Notes: generated from the sequence alone by a model not told the origin. 7,706 nt of DNA from an uncultured Ruminococcus sp. (GCA_902803035.1 CADCON010000155.1:1-7706); one strand, 5' to 3'; counted from the stretch's first letter, positions 1 to 6,831 are shown. Program-made: numbers and translations.

Positions 1-2196
1 CGTTTCAATGCCCTCCGCGACCACCGTCATATGCAGCGACTTGGCAAGCTCAATGATGTTGTTGACCACAATGTTGGCGCGGTCGGCGTCGGTCACGTTG
101 CGGAAGAATTCGCCGTCGATCTTGAGGGTGTCAAAGGGAAGCTCCTTCAGCAGGTTGAGGGAGGAATAGCCCGAACCGAAGTCGTCCATGGAAACCGGGA
201 AGCCCATGGCACGCAGCCGTGTGATGGTGGCGATCAGCACCTCCATATCGTCAAAACACGCGCTCTCGGTCAGCTCGATGTCGATGAATTTATGGGGAAC
301 GCTGTATTTATCGACAATGGCGGCGATTTCTCCGGCGAGATTCGGATTGCTGAGCTGCACGCGGGAAACATTGACCGAGATCGGCACGGTCTTGTATCCC
401 TTCCGCAGACGGGCGCGCTGGAAGATGCAGAGCTGCTCCAGAATGTAATTGTCGACCGGCCCGACGAAGCCGTTCTTCTCAAAGAGCGGAATGAATTTGC
501 CGGGGGAGATAAAGCCCTTTTCGGGGCTGATCCAGCGGACCAGTGCCTCCGCGCCGCCCAGCGCGCCGTCGCTCACGCGGTGCTTGGGCTGGAGGAAGAG
601 CTTGAATTCGCCCTTTTCCAGCGCGGAATGCATCATTTTTTCCAGTTCGTGTTCTTCCGTCATGCGCGCGCGGATCTGCTCGTCGAACCATGTGACAGTG
701 TTGACCTTCACATCTCCGGCGGTCTGCTCGGCAATGCCCGCCATATCCACCGCGTGAACGATGTCCTTTTCACCCTCGGACAGGAGGTAAACGCCCACGG
801 AAGCCGACACGTTTGCGCTGTTTGGACCGTCCCCCAGAAGCGAGAAGAAATCCTCAATGCGCTTTTCAAGCTCTTCCTTCGACGTATAATTCCACAGCAC
901 GACAAAGACGTCCCTGCTGCGGCGGGCGGAAATTTCGCGGGAGGAACACATAAGCTCCAGCGTTCCGGCTATGTATGACAGCAGCTTGTCGCCGGCCTTC
1001 TGACCGTAGTAATCGTTGTAGATGGTGAAGCGGTTGATATCAATGCAGAGGGCGGCGTGCCGGCTGCTCCACCAGCTCTTCCCGCCAAGGCGCGCATTGC
1101 AGACCGCCACGAATTTCTGCCAGTTCGCGTGGCCGGTGATTTCGTCCTTGTAGGCGAGAGAGGTGATTTTACGGGCATTCCGCCACTGCAGCAGCAGCAT
1201 GATGATCATGGCGATCAGGAAGATCACCACAATGCCGAAGAGAAGCACGCGGCTGAGAATAATGAATGACACCGTGCTTTCGGAAAGCTCCACGGAGCGC
1301 ACATAATAGAGCGCCCAGCCGTTGAGGGAAAGGTCTTTCCGGAAATAGATGCTGCTGACGCCGCTGTTCTCGCCCAGAAGGGAGAGAAAGCCGCGGGAAT
1401 TGGTGATGTCGCCGGCGTAATAGCCGGTGGATTTAACGGTCTTCTTCCCGTCTTCCTCCTCTTCGGACGCCACTTCGGTGAAGATATCCACTTTGCGGTA
1501 GCCGGAGTCGGTGCCGTCTGCGAATCGGTTGTCCTTCACCGAATCATAGAAGCTGCCGCCGCCGGGAAGAAGCGATGTCATCACCATGCCGCCGGAGCTG
1601 TCGAGAATGTACATTCCGGAATCGGGATTGAGCGCGAAGTCGGTGAAATCCGCGACATTCAGCGTGGAAGGGGCAAAGCCGAGAAGCACCGCCATGACGC
1701 CGTTTTCATCCGTAATGGGGGCATAGCAGACAATGGCGTCCGTGCCGCCCGCCAGCACGCCGCATTTCTCCCTGCCGGAAATGCCGAACGCGCCGCCCGC
1801 CGCCTTCCGGAAAAAGGACAGGGAGCCGACGCTGTAGGAAGTTCCCTCGTAATCCACGGCGTTTCCGTCGGGGTCGGAGAGAAGAATCTTTTCAAAGCTG
1901 CCGGATTTTTCGAGCTTTTTGAGCTTGCTGCTCTTTTTGGCGGCGAGCTGGTCAAAATCCTTTTCCGCACCGGACAGCGAAGCGGCCGCGGCGGCGATGA
2001 ATTCAGTCTTGGTGCCGAAGCTCTTTTCCACCCTTGCCGCCGCCTGCTGCATGGAATGCCGGTTTTCGTCAATCTTGTCCTGCATCATGCTGGCGTCGGC
2101 GGAATTGATGATGATTACGCTGAGAATGGTGACAATCACGCACAGCACGATGCTGGCGGCGATCATCAGGGGAAGTCTGTTCTTATACGGTTTCAA
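1..2196 (-). CDS. Membrane dCache-GGDEF(degenerate)-EAL protein, probable c-di-GMP phosphodiesterase, 3' end cut by window
   Basis: Read on the minus strand, an open frame of 732 codons runs off base 1. Residues 8-30 are a first transmembrane helix. About 35-308 form an extracytoplasmic dCache-like sensor (ILLSDPDGNAVDY, then VCYAPITDENGVMAVLLG). A second helix lies near 317-336. A GGDEF domain follows (about 345-510, opening DEITGHANW), then an EAL domain from about 514. The GGDEF signature is SRDVF (427-431), and no RxxD inhibitory site stands at the usual distance, so cyclase activity is unlikely. The EAL domain keeps E550 (EAL), N609, E641 and E644 (ELTE), D671-D672 (DDFG), K692 (KID) and E728 (AEGIE). 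These match the metal and catalytic residues known from RocR-type phosphodiesterases, so it should hydrolyse c-di-GMP to pGpG at the membrane. The final Gln region lies outside the window. I chose TTG at 2196 because GGGAG stands 8 bases upstream; GTG at 2205 overlaps that site. Confidence 0.93.
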   Translation of the reverse strand, partial: MKPYKNRLPLMIAASIVLCVIVTILSVIIINSADASMMQDKIDENRHSMQQAAARVEKSFGTKTEFIAAAAASLSGAEKDFDQLAAKKSSKLKKLEKSGSFEKILLSDPDGNAVDYEGTSYSVGSLSFFRKAAGGAFGISGREKCGVLAGGTDAIVCYAPITDENGVMAVLLGFAPSTLNVADFTDFALNPDSGMYILDSSGGMVMTSLLPGGGSFYDSVKDNRFADGTDSGYRKVDIFTEVASEEEEDGKKTVKSTGYYAGDITNSRGFLSLLGENSGVSSIYFRKDLSLNGWALYYVRSVELSESTVSFIILSRVLLFGIVVIFLIAMIIMLLLQWRNARKITSLAYKDEITGHANWQKFVAVCNARLGGKSWWSSRHAALCIDINRFTIYNDYYGQKAGDKLLSYIAGTLELMCSSREISARRSRDVFVVLWNYTSKEELEKRIEDFFSLLGDGPNSANVSASVGVYLLSEGEKDIVHAVDMAGIAEQTAGDVKVNTVTWFDEQIRARMTEEHELEKMMHSALEKGEFKLFLQPKHRVSDGALGGAEALVRWISPEKGFISPGKFIPLFEKNGFVGPVDNYILEQLCIFQRARLRKGYKTVPISVNVSRVQLSNPNLAGEIAAIVDKYSVPHKFIDIELTESACFDDMEVLIATITRLRAMGFPVSMDDFGSGYSSLNLLKELPFDTLKIDGEFFRNVTDADRANIVVNNIIELAKSLHMTVVAEGIET

Positions 2197-2229
2197 TTCA
2201 GTCACTCCCGAATTTTAAAATTCCCTATT

Positions 2230-2258
2230 ATCATATCATAAATAATCCGCGATTTCAA
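2230..2258 (-). promoter_or_regulatory. SigA-type promoter of the GGDEF-EAL gene
   Basis: On the minus strand TTGAAA (2258-2253) is followed after exactly 17 bases by TATGAT (2235-2230), in an AT-rich stretch unlike the surrounding DNA. Transcription would begin near 2223, giving a leader of about 27 bases to the TTG start at 2196. The GGGAG ribosome site (2209-2205) falls inside that leader. The rest of the gap (2259-2411) holds only the weaker elements listed for the divergent gene. Confidence 0.6.
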
Positions 2259-2355
2259 TACAATTTAACCAAATTATTCATAATGGCGGGAGGATTACTA
2301 TCGGAATTATGGAGAAATTCACGCCGCACGGGGAACGATGCGGAGGTCTGCTTCA

Positions 2356-2361
2356 TATAAT
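2356..2361 (+). promoter_or_regulatory. Possible -10 box for the small membrane-protein gene
   Basis: A perfect TATAAT lies 50 bases before the ATG at 2412. At a 17-base spacing the -35 position (2333-2338, GAACGA) is poor, so this is either a promoter that relies on its -10 box or a chance match. If real, the transcript would start around 2368, almost exactly at the foot of the hairpin at 2370-2391. Confidence 0.3.
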
Positions 2362-2369
2362 GAAAACAG

Positions 2370-2391
2370 CGGCGCCAATGACATTGCGCCG
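2370..2391 (+). other. Bulged hairpin just upstream of a Shine-Dalgarno site
   Basis: CGGCG (2370-2374) pairs with CGCCG (2387-2391). After a single bulged C2375, CAAT (2376-2379) pairs with ATTG (2383-2386) around a GAC loop. The nine-pair stem ends five bases before the GGGGAGGG ribosome site (2396-2403). It is not followed by a T-run, so it is not an intrinsic terminator. It could protect a 5' end or affect ribosome access; either role is inference. Confidence 0.4.
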
Positions 2392-2411
2392 GAACGGGGA
2401 GGGAATGCGGA

Positions 2412-2735
2412 ATGAAATACCTGATGGCGGCGGTGCTGCTGCTGGCGGTGGCCGGCGCGTGGAATGCCCTGCTCCGCGCGGGCGGAAGGGAAACCGGCGC
2501 GTTCGTGGTGCTGCCGCTCGCGGGGCATATGGAGGATATCGAATGGCGCGTGCGGGAGCTGGCGCGGGAAAGCAGGAAAATGCGCGGGAAGGGAATTCTT
2601 CTGGCGGATTTCGGGGCGGACGGGGAAACGCTGGAGATTGCCCGCCGGCTGGCGGAGGATTTTCCGGCGGTGGAGCTGGTGGAGGGCAGGCGGCTGGCGG
2701 AGAAGCTGAGCGCCGGAACGACAGGGAAACGCTGA
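2412..2735 (+). CDS. Small membrane-anchored protein of unknown function, GT-A-like half fold
   Basis: A 107-residue protein with a clear Shine-Dalgarno site (GGGGAGGG, 8 bases before the ATG). Residues 3-21 are an Ala/Leu-rich hydrophobic helix, an uncleaved anchor or signal. No AXA-type cleavage site is obvious. The remainder is soluble and charged. It reads strand FVVLPLAG (31-38), helix MEDIEWRVRELARESRKM (40-57), strand GILLADFGAD (61-70), helix GETLEIARRLAEDFP (71-85), strand AVELVEG (86-92). This order and wording resemble the opening beta-alpha-beta of family 2 glycosyltransferases (VVIPxYNEEEDIE, then IIVVDDGSxDGTLEIA). However, the sugar-nucleotide Asp pair reads ADF here and no DxD or catalytic half follows, so glycosyltransferase activity is unlikely. 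It is monocistronic or nearly so: a promoter for recD2 follows 43 bases after the stop. I do not recognise a named family. The gene itself is well supported by its ribosome site and anchor; function is unknown. Confidence 0.75.
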   Translation: MKYLMAAVLLLAVAGAWNALLRAGGRETGAFVVLPLAGHMEDIEWRVRELARESRKMRGKGILLADFGADGETLEIARRLAEDFPAVELVEGRRLAEKLSAGTTGKR

Positions 2736-2778
2736 ATCAATGGCACGCGATTTTTTTGCGGAATAATCCCTTTTTCTA

Positions 2779-2807
2779 TTGGCATCCGAAGGAAAGTGTG
2801 GTATAAT
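2779..2807 (+). promoter_or_regulatory. Strong SigA-type promoter of recD2
   Basis: TTGGCA (2779-2784), a 17-base spacer and a perfect TATAAT (2802-2807). The transcript would start near 2814, giving a GC-rich leader of about 80 bases. In that leader CCCGCC (2820-2825) can pair with GGCGGG (2861-2866), enclosing a smaller AAGGC/GCCTT hairpin (2836-2849). The ribosome site of recD2 (2881-2889) lies outside these pairings. The -35 box sits in the 10-mer CTATTGGCAT, which is repeated before comFC. Confidence 0.8.
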
Positions 2808-2893
2808 AAAAAGATGAAGCCCGCCCGGCAAGCGGAAGGCAGCAGCCTTTGTCCTTCAGCGGCGGGAGAGTGCGGGCGCGGGGAGGTGAAGCG

Positions 2894-5104
2894 ATGTCCG
2901 ACAACGAAAAGCTTGAAGAGATAACCGGCACGGTGGAGGATATTTCCTTCCGCAACGAGAAGAGCGGCTTCACGGTGCTGGAGCTTGACGCGGAAGATGA
3001 CCTTGTGATTGCGGTGGGCGTACTGCCGCCGCTCAGCGCGGGGGAAGAAGTGCATATGTACGGGCGTTGGACCACCCACCCGAAATTCGGCAGACAGTTC
3101 GCCGCCGAAAGCTGCGAGAGCCGGATGCCCTCCGGCGCGTCGGCGATCCTGCGCTATCTTTCCTCCGGCGCGGTCAAGGGCATCGGACCGTCCACGGCAA
3201 CCAAAATCGTCGAAGCCTTCGGCGACCGCACACTGGAAATCATTGAGAACCAGCCGCTTCGCTTAGCGGAGATACGGGGCATTTCCAAGAATAAGGCGGA
3301 GCAGATTTCGCAGGACTTCCGTTCTCATTTCGGGCTTCGGGAGGCGATGGCATTCCTGGGACAGTACCACATCGACCCCAATCAGTCGCTGGCGGTCTGG
3401 AAGCGGTTCGGCGTGGGCTGTATCGAACTGATCAAGGACGACCCCTATGTGTTGTGCGCCGATGAGCTGAATATTGGCTTTGAACGGGTGGACGCCATCG
3501 CCATGAGCATGGAGAAGCCGGCCGACAGCGCGCGCCGCATTACTGCGGGGCTTACCTATGTGCTGACCCACAATCTCGGCAACGGCCACACCTGCCTGCC
3601 CAAGGACAAGCTGCTGGAGGTGGCGTATTCCCTGCTGGAAATCGAACCGGAAGCCGTGGCGGAGCAATTGGAAACGGCGATTGACGAGAATGATTTCATG
3701 CAGGACGAGATAGGGGGCAGGGAATTCATCTTTCTGCCCTGTCTGTACGAAGCGGAGCTTTACTGTGCCGGAAGGATCGCCACCATGGCGATGTGTCCCG
3801 CCGAGCCGATACGGAATTACGCTCTCCAGATGGAGCTGATCGAGAGCATGACCGGCATTACCTATGATTCGCGTCAGACCGAGGCCATCGACGCGGCAAT
3901 GAGCAAGGGACTTCTCGTGCTGACGGGCGGCCCCGGCACCGGCAAGACCACCACGCTCAACGCGATTATCCAGCTGCTGGAAATATACGGCCACAAGGTT
4001 GCCATTGCCGCCCCCACGGGACGCGCCGCCAAGCGCATCACCGAGATCACGGGGCATGAAGCCAAGACCATTCACCGCCTGTTGGAGGTGGAATGGGGCG
4101 AGAATGACGCCCAGTCCTTCGCCCGCAACGAGCAGAATCCTCTCGACTGCGACGCGCTGATTGTGGACGAGCTTTCCATGACCGACATTCTGCTTTTCCA
4201 GAACCTGCTGAAGGCGGTGAAATTCGGCTGCCGGCTGGTGCTGGTGGGGGACAGCGACCAGCTTCCGAGCGTCGGCGCGGGAAATGTGCTGGGCGATCTC
4301 ATCAAGTCGGGGCGTGTGCCGGTGGTTGCCCTGACGGAGGTGTTCCGGCAGGCGCAGAAGAGCGCGATCATCATGAATGCCCACCGCATTGTCAATGGGG
4401 AAATGCCGCAGCTCGACCTGCTGGACAATGACTTCTTCTTCCTGCCCATGCGGGAGAAGGAGAAGATTGCCTCCACCATCTGCGAGCTTTGCTTTACGCG
4501 GCTGCCCGACGCCTACGGCTTCAACCCGCTCAAGGACATTCAGGTGCTGTGTCCCGGACGCAAGGGGGATCTCGGCACCATTGAACTGAACCGCGTGCTG
4601 CAGCAGCGATTCAACCCCCGGCACCAGAAGCGTCCGGAGCTGGATCTTAACGGCGTGACCTTCCGGCAGGGGGACAAGATCATGCAGGTCAAGAACAATT
4701 ACAATGTCGAGTGGAAAAAGGACGACGGCACCGAGGGTACAGGCATTTTCAACGGCGACGTGGGGATTCTGGAGGAAATCGACAAGCTGCGGGGGACGCT
4801 CAGGGTGCGTTTCGACGACCGCACGGCGACCTATTCCGTCGACAACGCGGACGAGCTGGAGCACGCCTACGCCATTACGGTGCACAAGAGCCAGGGCAGC
4901 GAATTCCCCGCTGTGATCATTCCGATGTACCCGATGGCGCCGCAGCTCTGCTACCGGAATTTATTGTACACCGCCGTCACCCGCGCGCGTTCTATCCTGA
5001 TCATGGTAGGTCACAAGCGTATCGCCTTCCAGATGGCGCGCAATCAGAAAAAGACGCTGCGTTATTCCGCGCTGGACGTCTTTCTGAGAAGAGACACGAT
5101 GTGA
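2894..5104 (+). CDS. recD2: RecD2-family ATP-dependent 5'-3' DNA helicase
   Basis: A complete 736-residue superfamily 1B helicase of the RecD2 (RecD-like, RecBC-independent) family, expected to unwind DNA 5' to 3' in repair and replication-fork maintenance. The N-terminus opens with the family's beta-barrel segment (EEITGTVEDISFRNEKSGFT). Tandem helix-hairpin-helix motifs follow (GAVKGIGPSTATKIVEAFG; LAEIRGISKNKAEQI). The motor core has Walker A GGPGTGKTT (345-353), Walker B VDELSM with D425-E426, the motif III-like LVGDSDQLPSVGAGNVLGDL, and LTEVFRQA. The inserted SH3-like domain (GIFNGDVGILEEID) precedes VHKSQGSEFPAVIIP and YTAVTRAR (692-699). All expected motifs are present and the length is normal. 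I chose ATG 2894 because GGGAGGTGA ends 4 bases upstream. An in-frame TTG at 2849 would add 15 low-complexity residues with no ribosome site. It probably heads a short unit with the broken acetyltransferase, 50 bases downstream without a terminator between. Confidence 0.97.
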   Translation: MSDNEKLEEITGTVEDISFRNEKSGFTVLELDAEDDLVIAVGVLPPLSAGEEVHMYGRWTTHPKFGRQFAAESCESRMPSGASAILRYLSSGAVKGIGPSTATKIVEAFGDRTLEIIENQPLRLAEIRGISKNKAEQISQDFRSHFGLREAMAFLGQYHIDPNQSLAVWKRFGVGCIELIKDDPYVLCADELNIGFERVDAIAMSMEKPADSARRITAGLTYVLTHNLGNGHTCLPKDKLLEVAYSLLEIEPEAVAEQLETAIDENDFMQDEIGGREFIFLPCLYEAELYCAGRIATMAMCPAEPIRNYALQMELIESMTGITYDSRQTEAIDAAMSKGLLVLTGGPGTGKTTTLNAIIQLLEIYGHKVAIAAPTGRAAKRITEITGHEAKTIHRLLEVEWGENDAQSFARNEQNPLDCDALIVDELSMTDILLFQNLLKAVKFGCRLVLVGDSDQLPSVGAGNVLGDLIKSGRVPVVALTEVFRQAQKSAIIMNAHRIVNGEMPQLDLLDNDFFFLPMREKEKIASTICELCFTRLPDAYGFNPLKDIQVLCPGRKGDLGTIELNRVLQQRFNPRHQKRPELDLNGVTFRQGDKIMQVKNNYNVEWKKDDGTEGTGIFNGDVGILEEIDKLRGTLRVRFDDRTATYSVDNADELEHAYAITVHKSQGSEFPAVIIPMYPMAPQLCYRNLLYTAVTRARSILIMVGHKRIAFQMARNQKKTLRYSALDVFLRRDTM

Positions 5105-5154
5105 ATGACGGGCGGCGGAATTACGGTCGGAAATCGCAGTTTGAGGAGGAATCG

Positions 5155-5672
5155 ATGATGGACTCAAAAATCAGGTTGGAAAAGTCAGTTACTGGGATTT
5201 CGAAGAGCTGATCGGTCTCAAGGTAAAGGAATCCCAGAGAAATCAAGTGGCGAGCAATCTTTTCAGTCTTGCGGAAGCGTATGCCGCGGTTGCGCCTGAA
5301 GGAAATGTTTTGCCGTTCGGTATCTATCTGGAAGACAAACCGATCGGGTTTTTAATGCTTGGTTATTACCCCGATCTTACATATGCCAGACGGGCTTAGG
5401 ACGAGGAAGAAGTACCGGATTATACTCCCGGCAGTTATTTTGTGTGGCGCTTCATGATCGACCAGGCGTATCAGGGCAAAGGCTACGGCAGAGAAGCTTT
5501 CAGGCTTACGCCGGAATATATACGGACGTTTCCATGCGGTAAAGCGGATTACTGCTGGATCTTTTACGAGCCTGAAAACGAAGTCGCCCGAAATCTCTAC
5601 CGCTCTTTCGGATTTGAGGAGATGAAGATACCGGAGGGATGGGAGGCAGTTCCCGCTGTGCTGAAAATATAA
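5155..5672 (+). pseudogene. GNAT-family N-acetyltransferase, broken by a frameshift and a stop
   Basis: The start is ATG 5155 or 5158 behind a strong ribosome site (TTGAGGAGGA). Residues MDSKIRLEK are read in that frame, which then meets TGA at 5209. From about 5184 the family-like sequence continues in another frame (VSYWDFEELIGLKVKESQ, IYLEDKPIGFLMLGYY). One base seems to be missing near GAAAAGTCAG (5179-5187). That frame then meets TAG at 5397-5399, after which it goes on with EEVPDYTPGSYFVWRFMID and the acetyl-CoA loop motif YQGKGYGREA. It finishes with YEPENEVARNLYRSFGFEEM and TAA at 5670. The restored protein, about 170 residues, resembles the BltD/PaiA-like GNAT group, which acetylates small amines or similar acceptors; the substrate here is unknown. 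The 3' fragment (in-frame ATG at 5454) holds the CoA-binding half but not the N-terminal strands. Codon use looks more AT-rich than in recD2, which hints at a later acquisition. Sequencing error is possible but would have to occur twice. Confidence 0.85.
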
Positions 5673-5696
5673 TCCGCCCGGTCACCTCCGATATCG

Positions 5697-5739
5697 TTCC
5701 CCCGGCAGACGCATTCAACGTCCGCCGGGGGGATTTTTT
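5697..5739 (+). terminator. Intrinsic terminator after the recD2-acetyltransferase unit
   Basis: CCCCCGGC (5699-5706) pairs with GCCGGGGG (5724-5731). After an A/C mismatch the stem continues with GACG (5708-5711) and CGTC (5719-5722), closing on the loop CATTCAA. T5698/G5732 and T5697/A5733 extend the base. Six T residues follow at 5734-5739. This is a textbook rho-independent terminator on the plus strand, and it separates the unit from comFC. Confidence 0.92.
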
Positions 5740-5770
5740 CTTTGAAAAATAAATAATCGAGGATTTCCTA

Positions 5771-5799
5771 TTGGCATTTTGCGGAAAATATGCTACAAT
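5771..5799 (+). promoter_or_regulatory. SigA-type promoter of comFC
   Basis: TTGGCA (5771-5776), a 17-base spacer and TACAAT (5794-5799). It follows the terminator by about 30 bases, so comFC starts its own transcript near 5806. The ten bases CTATTGGCAT around the -35 box are identical to those before recD2. Confidence 0.75.
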
Positions 5800-5886
5800 C
5801 AGAATATCGAAAGCGCGAGAGCGTTGAACTGAGAAAAAAGCATGGAATACCGGGCGAGCGTTTTCATGCTGAATCATGCGTTGATG

Positions 5887-5913
5887 TCCGCCCGATGCGT
5901 CATTCATGGCGGA
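5887..5913 (+). other. Hairpin and ATGCGT repeats in the comFC leader
   Basis: TCCGCC (5887-5892) can pair with GGCGGA (5908-5913), leaving a 15-base loop. The hexamer ATGCGT occurs three times at similar spacing (5876-5881, 5895-5900, 5913-5918). The 159 bases between the predicted transcript start (about 5806) and ATG 5965 match no riboswitch class I recognise. They are open in the comFC frame from 5833, so this could also be unrecognised coding sequence. Confidence 0.35.
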
Positions 5914-5964
5914 TGCGTGAGCCGCAAAAACGCGTTTGAACAAAATGAAAGGTCGTTTGACAGC

Positions 5965-6720
5965 ATGGGAATGTTGGAAAGAATCAAGGAAAGAGTCGCG
6001 GAGGCGGTCTATCCCCGCAGGTGTCCGCTCTGCGGCTCCACGCTCAACAGAAACGAGCGCATATGCAGCAAATGCTCCAGGGACGTCAGATTCATCAACC
6101 GTCCGGTCTGCCGTCTTTGCGGAAGGCCGCTCTACACCTGCTCCTGCCGCAAGGGCGACTACGCCTTTATCCGCAATGTGTCGCCGCTTGTCTACACCAA
6201 GTCGGCCAAGAAGGGCATTCACCGCATGAAATTCAGCGATTCGCCTTATTCCTGCGTGTACTTCGGCAAGCTGATGGCCAATTCGGTAAGGCTGGAATAT
6301 CTGGATTCCGGGGTGAGAATCGACTGCGTGATCGGCGTTCCGATGCACAAGGATGAAGTGATGGTCAGAGGATACAATCAGGCGATTCTTCTGGCGAGAA
6401 CGGTCGCGGATGAGATCGGCGTGCCGCTTCTCAACCGGATTCTGATCAAGACCACCAGAACCCATCCCCAGCACACCCTTCCCTTCTCGGAACGAAGGAA
6501 AAACATCAGCGGCGTGTTCGCTGTTTCCGCTCCCGAAATGATCCGCGGCAAAACCGTTCTTCTCTGCGATGACGTCGCCACCTCCGGGTCAACCCTCAAC
6601 GAATGCGCCCGCACCCTTCTGAACGCGGGCGCGAAAGCGGTATTCTGTGTGACGGCGACGATTTCGATCGCCTCCGAAATGCAGGCCATCAAGGCGGCGG
6701 GGTTTGAATCGGGGTGGTAA
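5965..6720 (+). CDS. comFC: ComFC-like phosphoribosyltransferase-fold protein
   Basis: A ComF family protein, 251 residues from this start. The N-terminus carries Cys pairs in the zinc-ribbon style: CPLC (20-23), CSKC (34-37), CRLC (49-52) and CSC (59-61). The C-terminal half is a type I phosphoribosyltransferase fold with the PRPP-loop motif VLLCDDVATSGST (198-210) and the family segments VIGVPMHKDEVMVRGYNQ and THPQHTLPFSERRKNI. In naturally competent bacteria ComFC supports DNA uptake; its reaction is not settled. It stands alone here, without comFA beside it. I chose ATG 5965 because known family members begin just before the first Cys pair, and AAAGG lies 12 bases upstream. ATG 5971 is an alternative. 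ATG 5842 would give 292 residues, but the extra 41 residues resemble nothing in the family and have no good ribosome site. The identity is firm, the start is not. Confidence 0.93.
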   Translation: MGMLERIKERVAEAVYPRRCPLCGSTLNRNERICSKCSRDVRFINRPVCRLCGRPLYTCSCRKGDYAFIRNVSPLVYTKSAKKGIHRMKFSDSPYSCVYFGKLMANSVRLEYLDSGVRIDCVIGVPMHKDEVMVRGYNQAILLARTVADEIGVPLLNRILIKTTRTHPQHTLPFSERRKNISGVFAVSAPEMIRGKTVLLCDDVATSGSTLNECARTLLNAGAKAVFCVTATISIASEMQAIKAAGFESGW

Positions 6721-6738
6721 TCCCCGCGTCCCGCCGCC
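6693..6738 (+). other. Long GC-rich hairpin across the comFC stop codon
   Basis: GGCGGCGGG (6693-6701) is perfectly complementary to CCCGCCGCC (6730-6738). Inside it CGGGG (6710-6714) pairs with CCCCG (6722-6726) around a loop that includes the TAA stop. No T-run follows, so it does not meet the definition of an intrinsic terminator. It may stabilise the 3' end or slow RNA polymerase before the next promoter, 18 bases further on. Confidence 0.45.
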
Positions 6739-6756
6739 GCTGACCGCCAATGCATA

Positions 6757-6785
6757 TTGACAATTCAGGTGATAATCGCTATAAT
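6757..6785 (+). promoter_or_regulatory. Consensus SigA promoter of the LRR protein gene
   Basis: TTGACA (6757-6762), a 17-base spacer and TATAAT (6780-6785): both boxes match the consensus exactly. The transcript would start around 6792, leaving a leader of about 88 bases before the TTG start at 6880. This is the strongest promoter in the window and suggests high or constitutive transcription unless the leader limits it. Confidence 0.88.
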
Positions 6786-6831
6786 GTAATTGAGTGCTCA
6801 TTTGTTTTTAGATAAAGTGACGATATGCGAA

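Noticed and set aside
31..978. A 315-codon plus-strand open frame within the GGDEF-EAL gene
   Set aside because: The minus strand over the same bases carries all the EAL catalytic motifs; the plus-strand product shows no domain and has no ribosome site.
2700..2756. T-run at 2749-2755 as a terminator of the small membrane-protein gene
   Set aside because: Only short, distant complementary arms (AGCG with CGCT) can be found upstream, with no compact GC stem next to the T-run.
2309..2806. A 165-codon plus-strand frame overlapping the small membrane-protein gene
   Set aside because: Its product is Gly/Arg-rich low complexity, and it would read through the ribosome site of the 2412 gene and the recD2 promoter; the 107-residue frame has the better start and a membrane helix.
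3263..4885. A 540-codon open frame on the minus strand inside recD2
   Set aside because: It lies wholly antisense to strongly conserved helicase motifs, has no recognisable domain, and is the expected product of GC-rich codon use on the opposite strand.
5397..5399. TAG as a recoded (for example pyrrolysine) codon in the acetyltransferase
   Set aside because: A separate frameshift is present upstream, no recoding element is apparent, and TAG also stops a frame just before the TTG at 6880; decay or sequencing error is simpler.
5506..6474. A 322-codon minus-strand open frame over the acetyltransferase remnant, the terminator and comFC
   Set aside because: It crosses a strong intrinsic terminator and the antisense of two recognisable genes; its product shows no domain.
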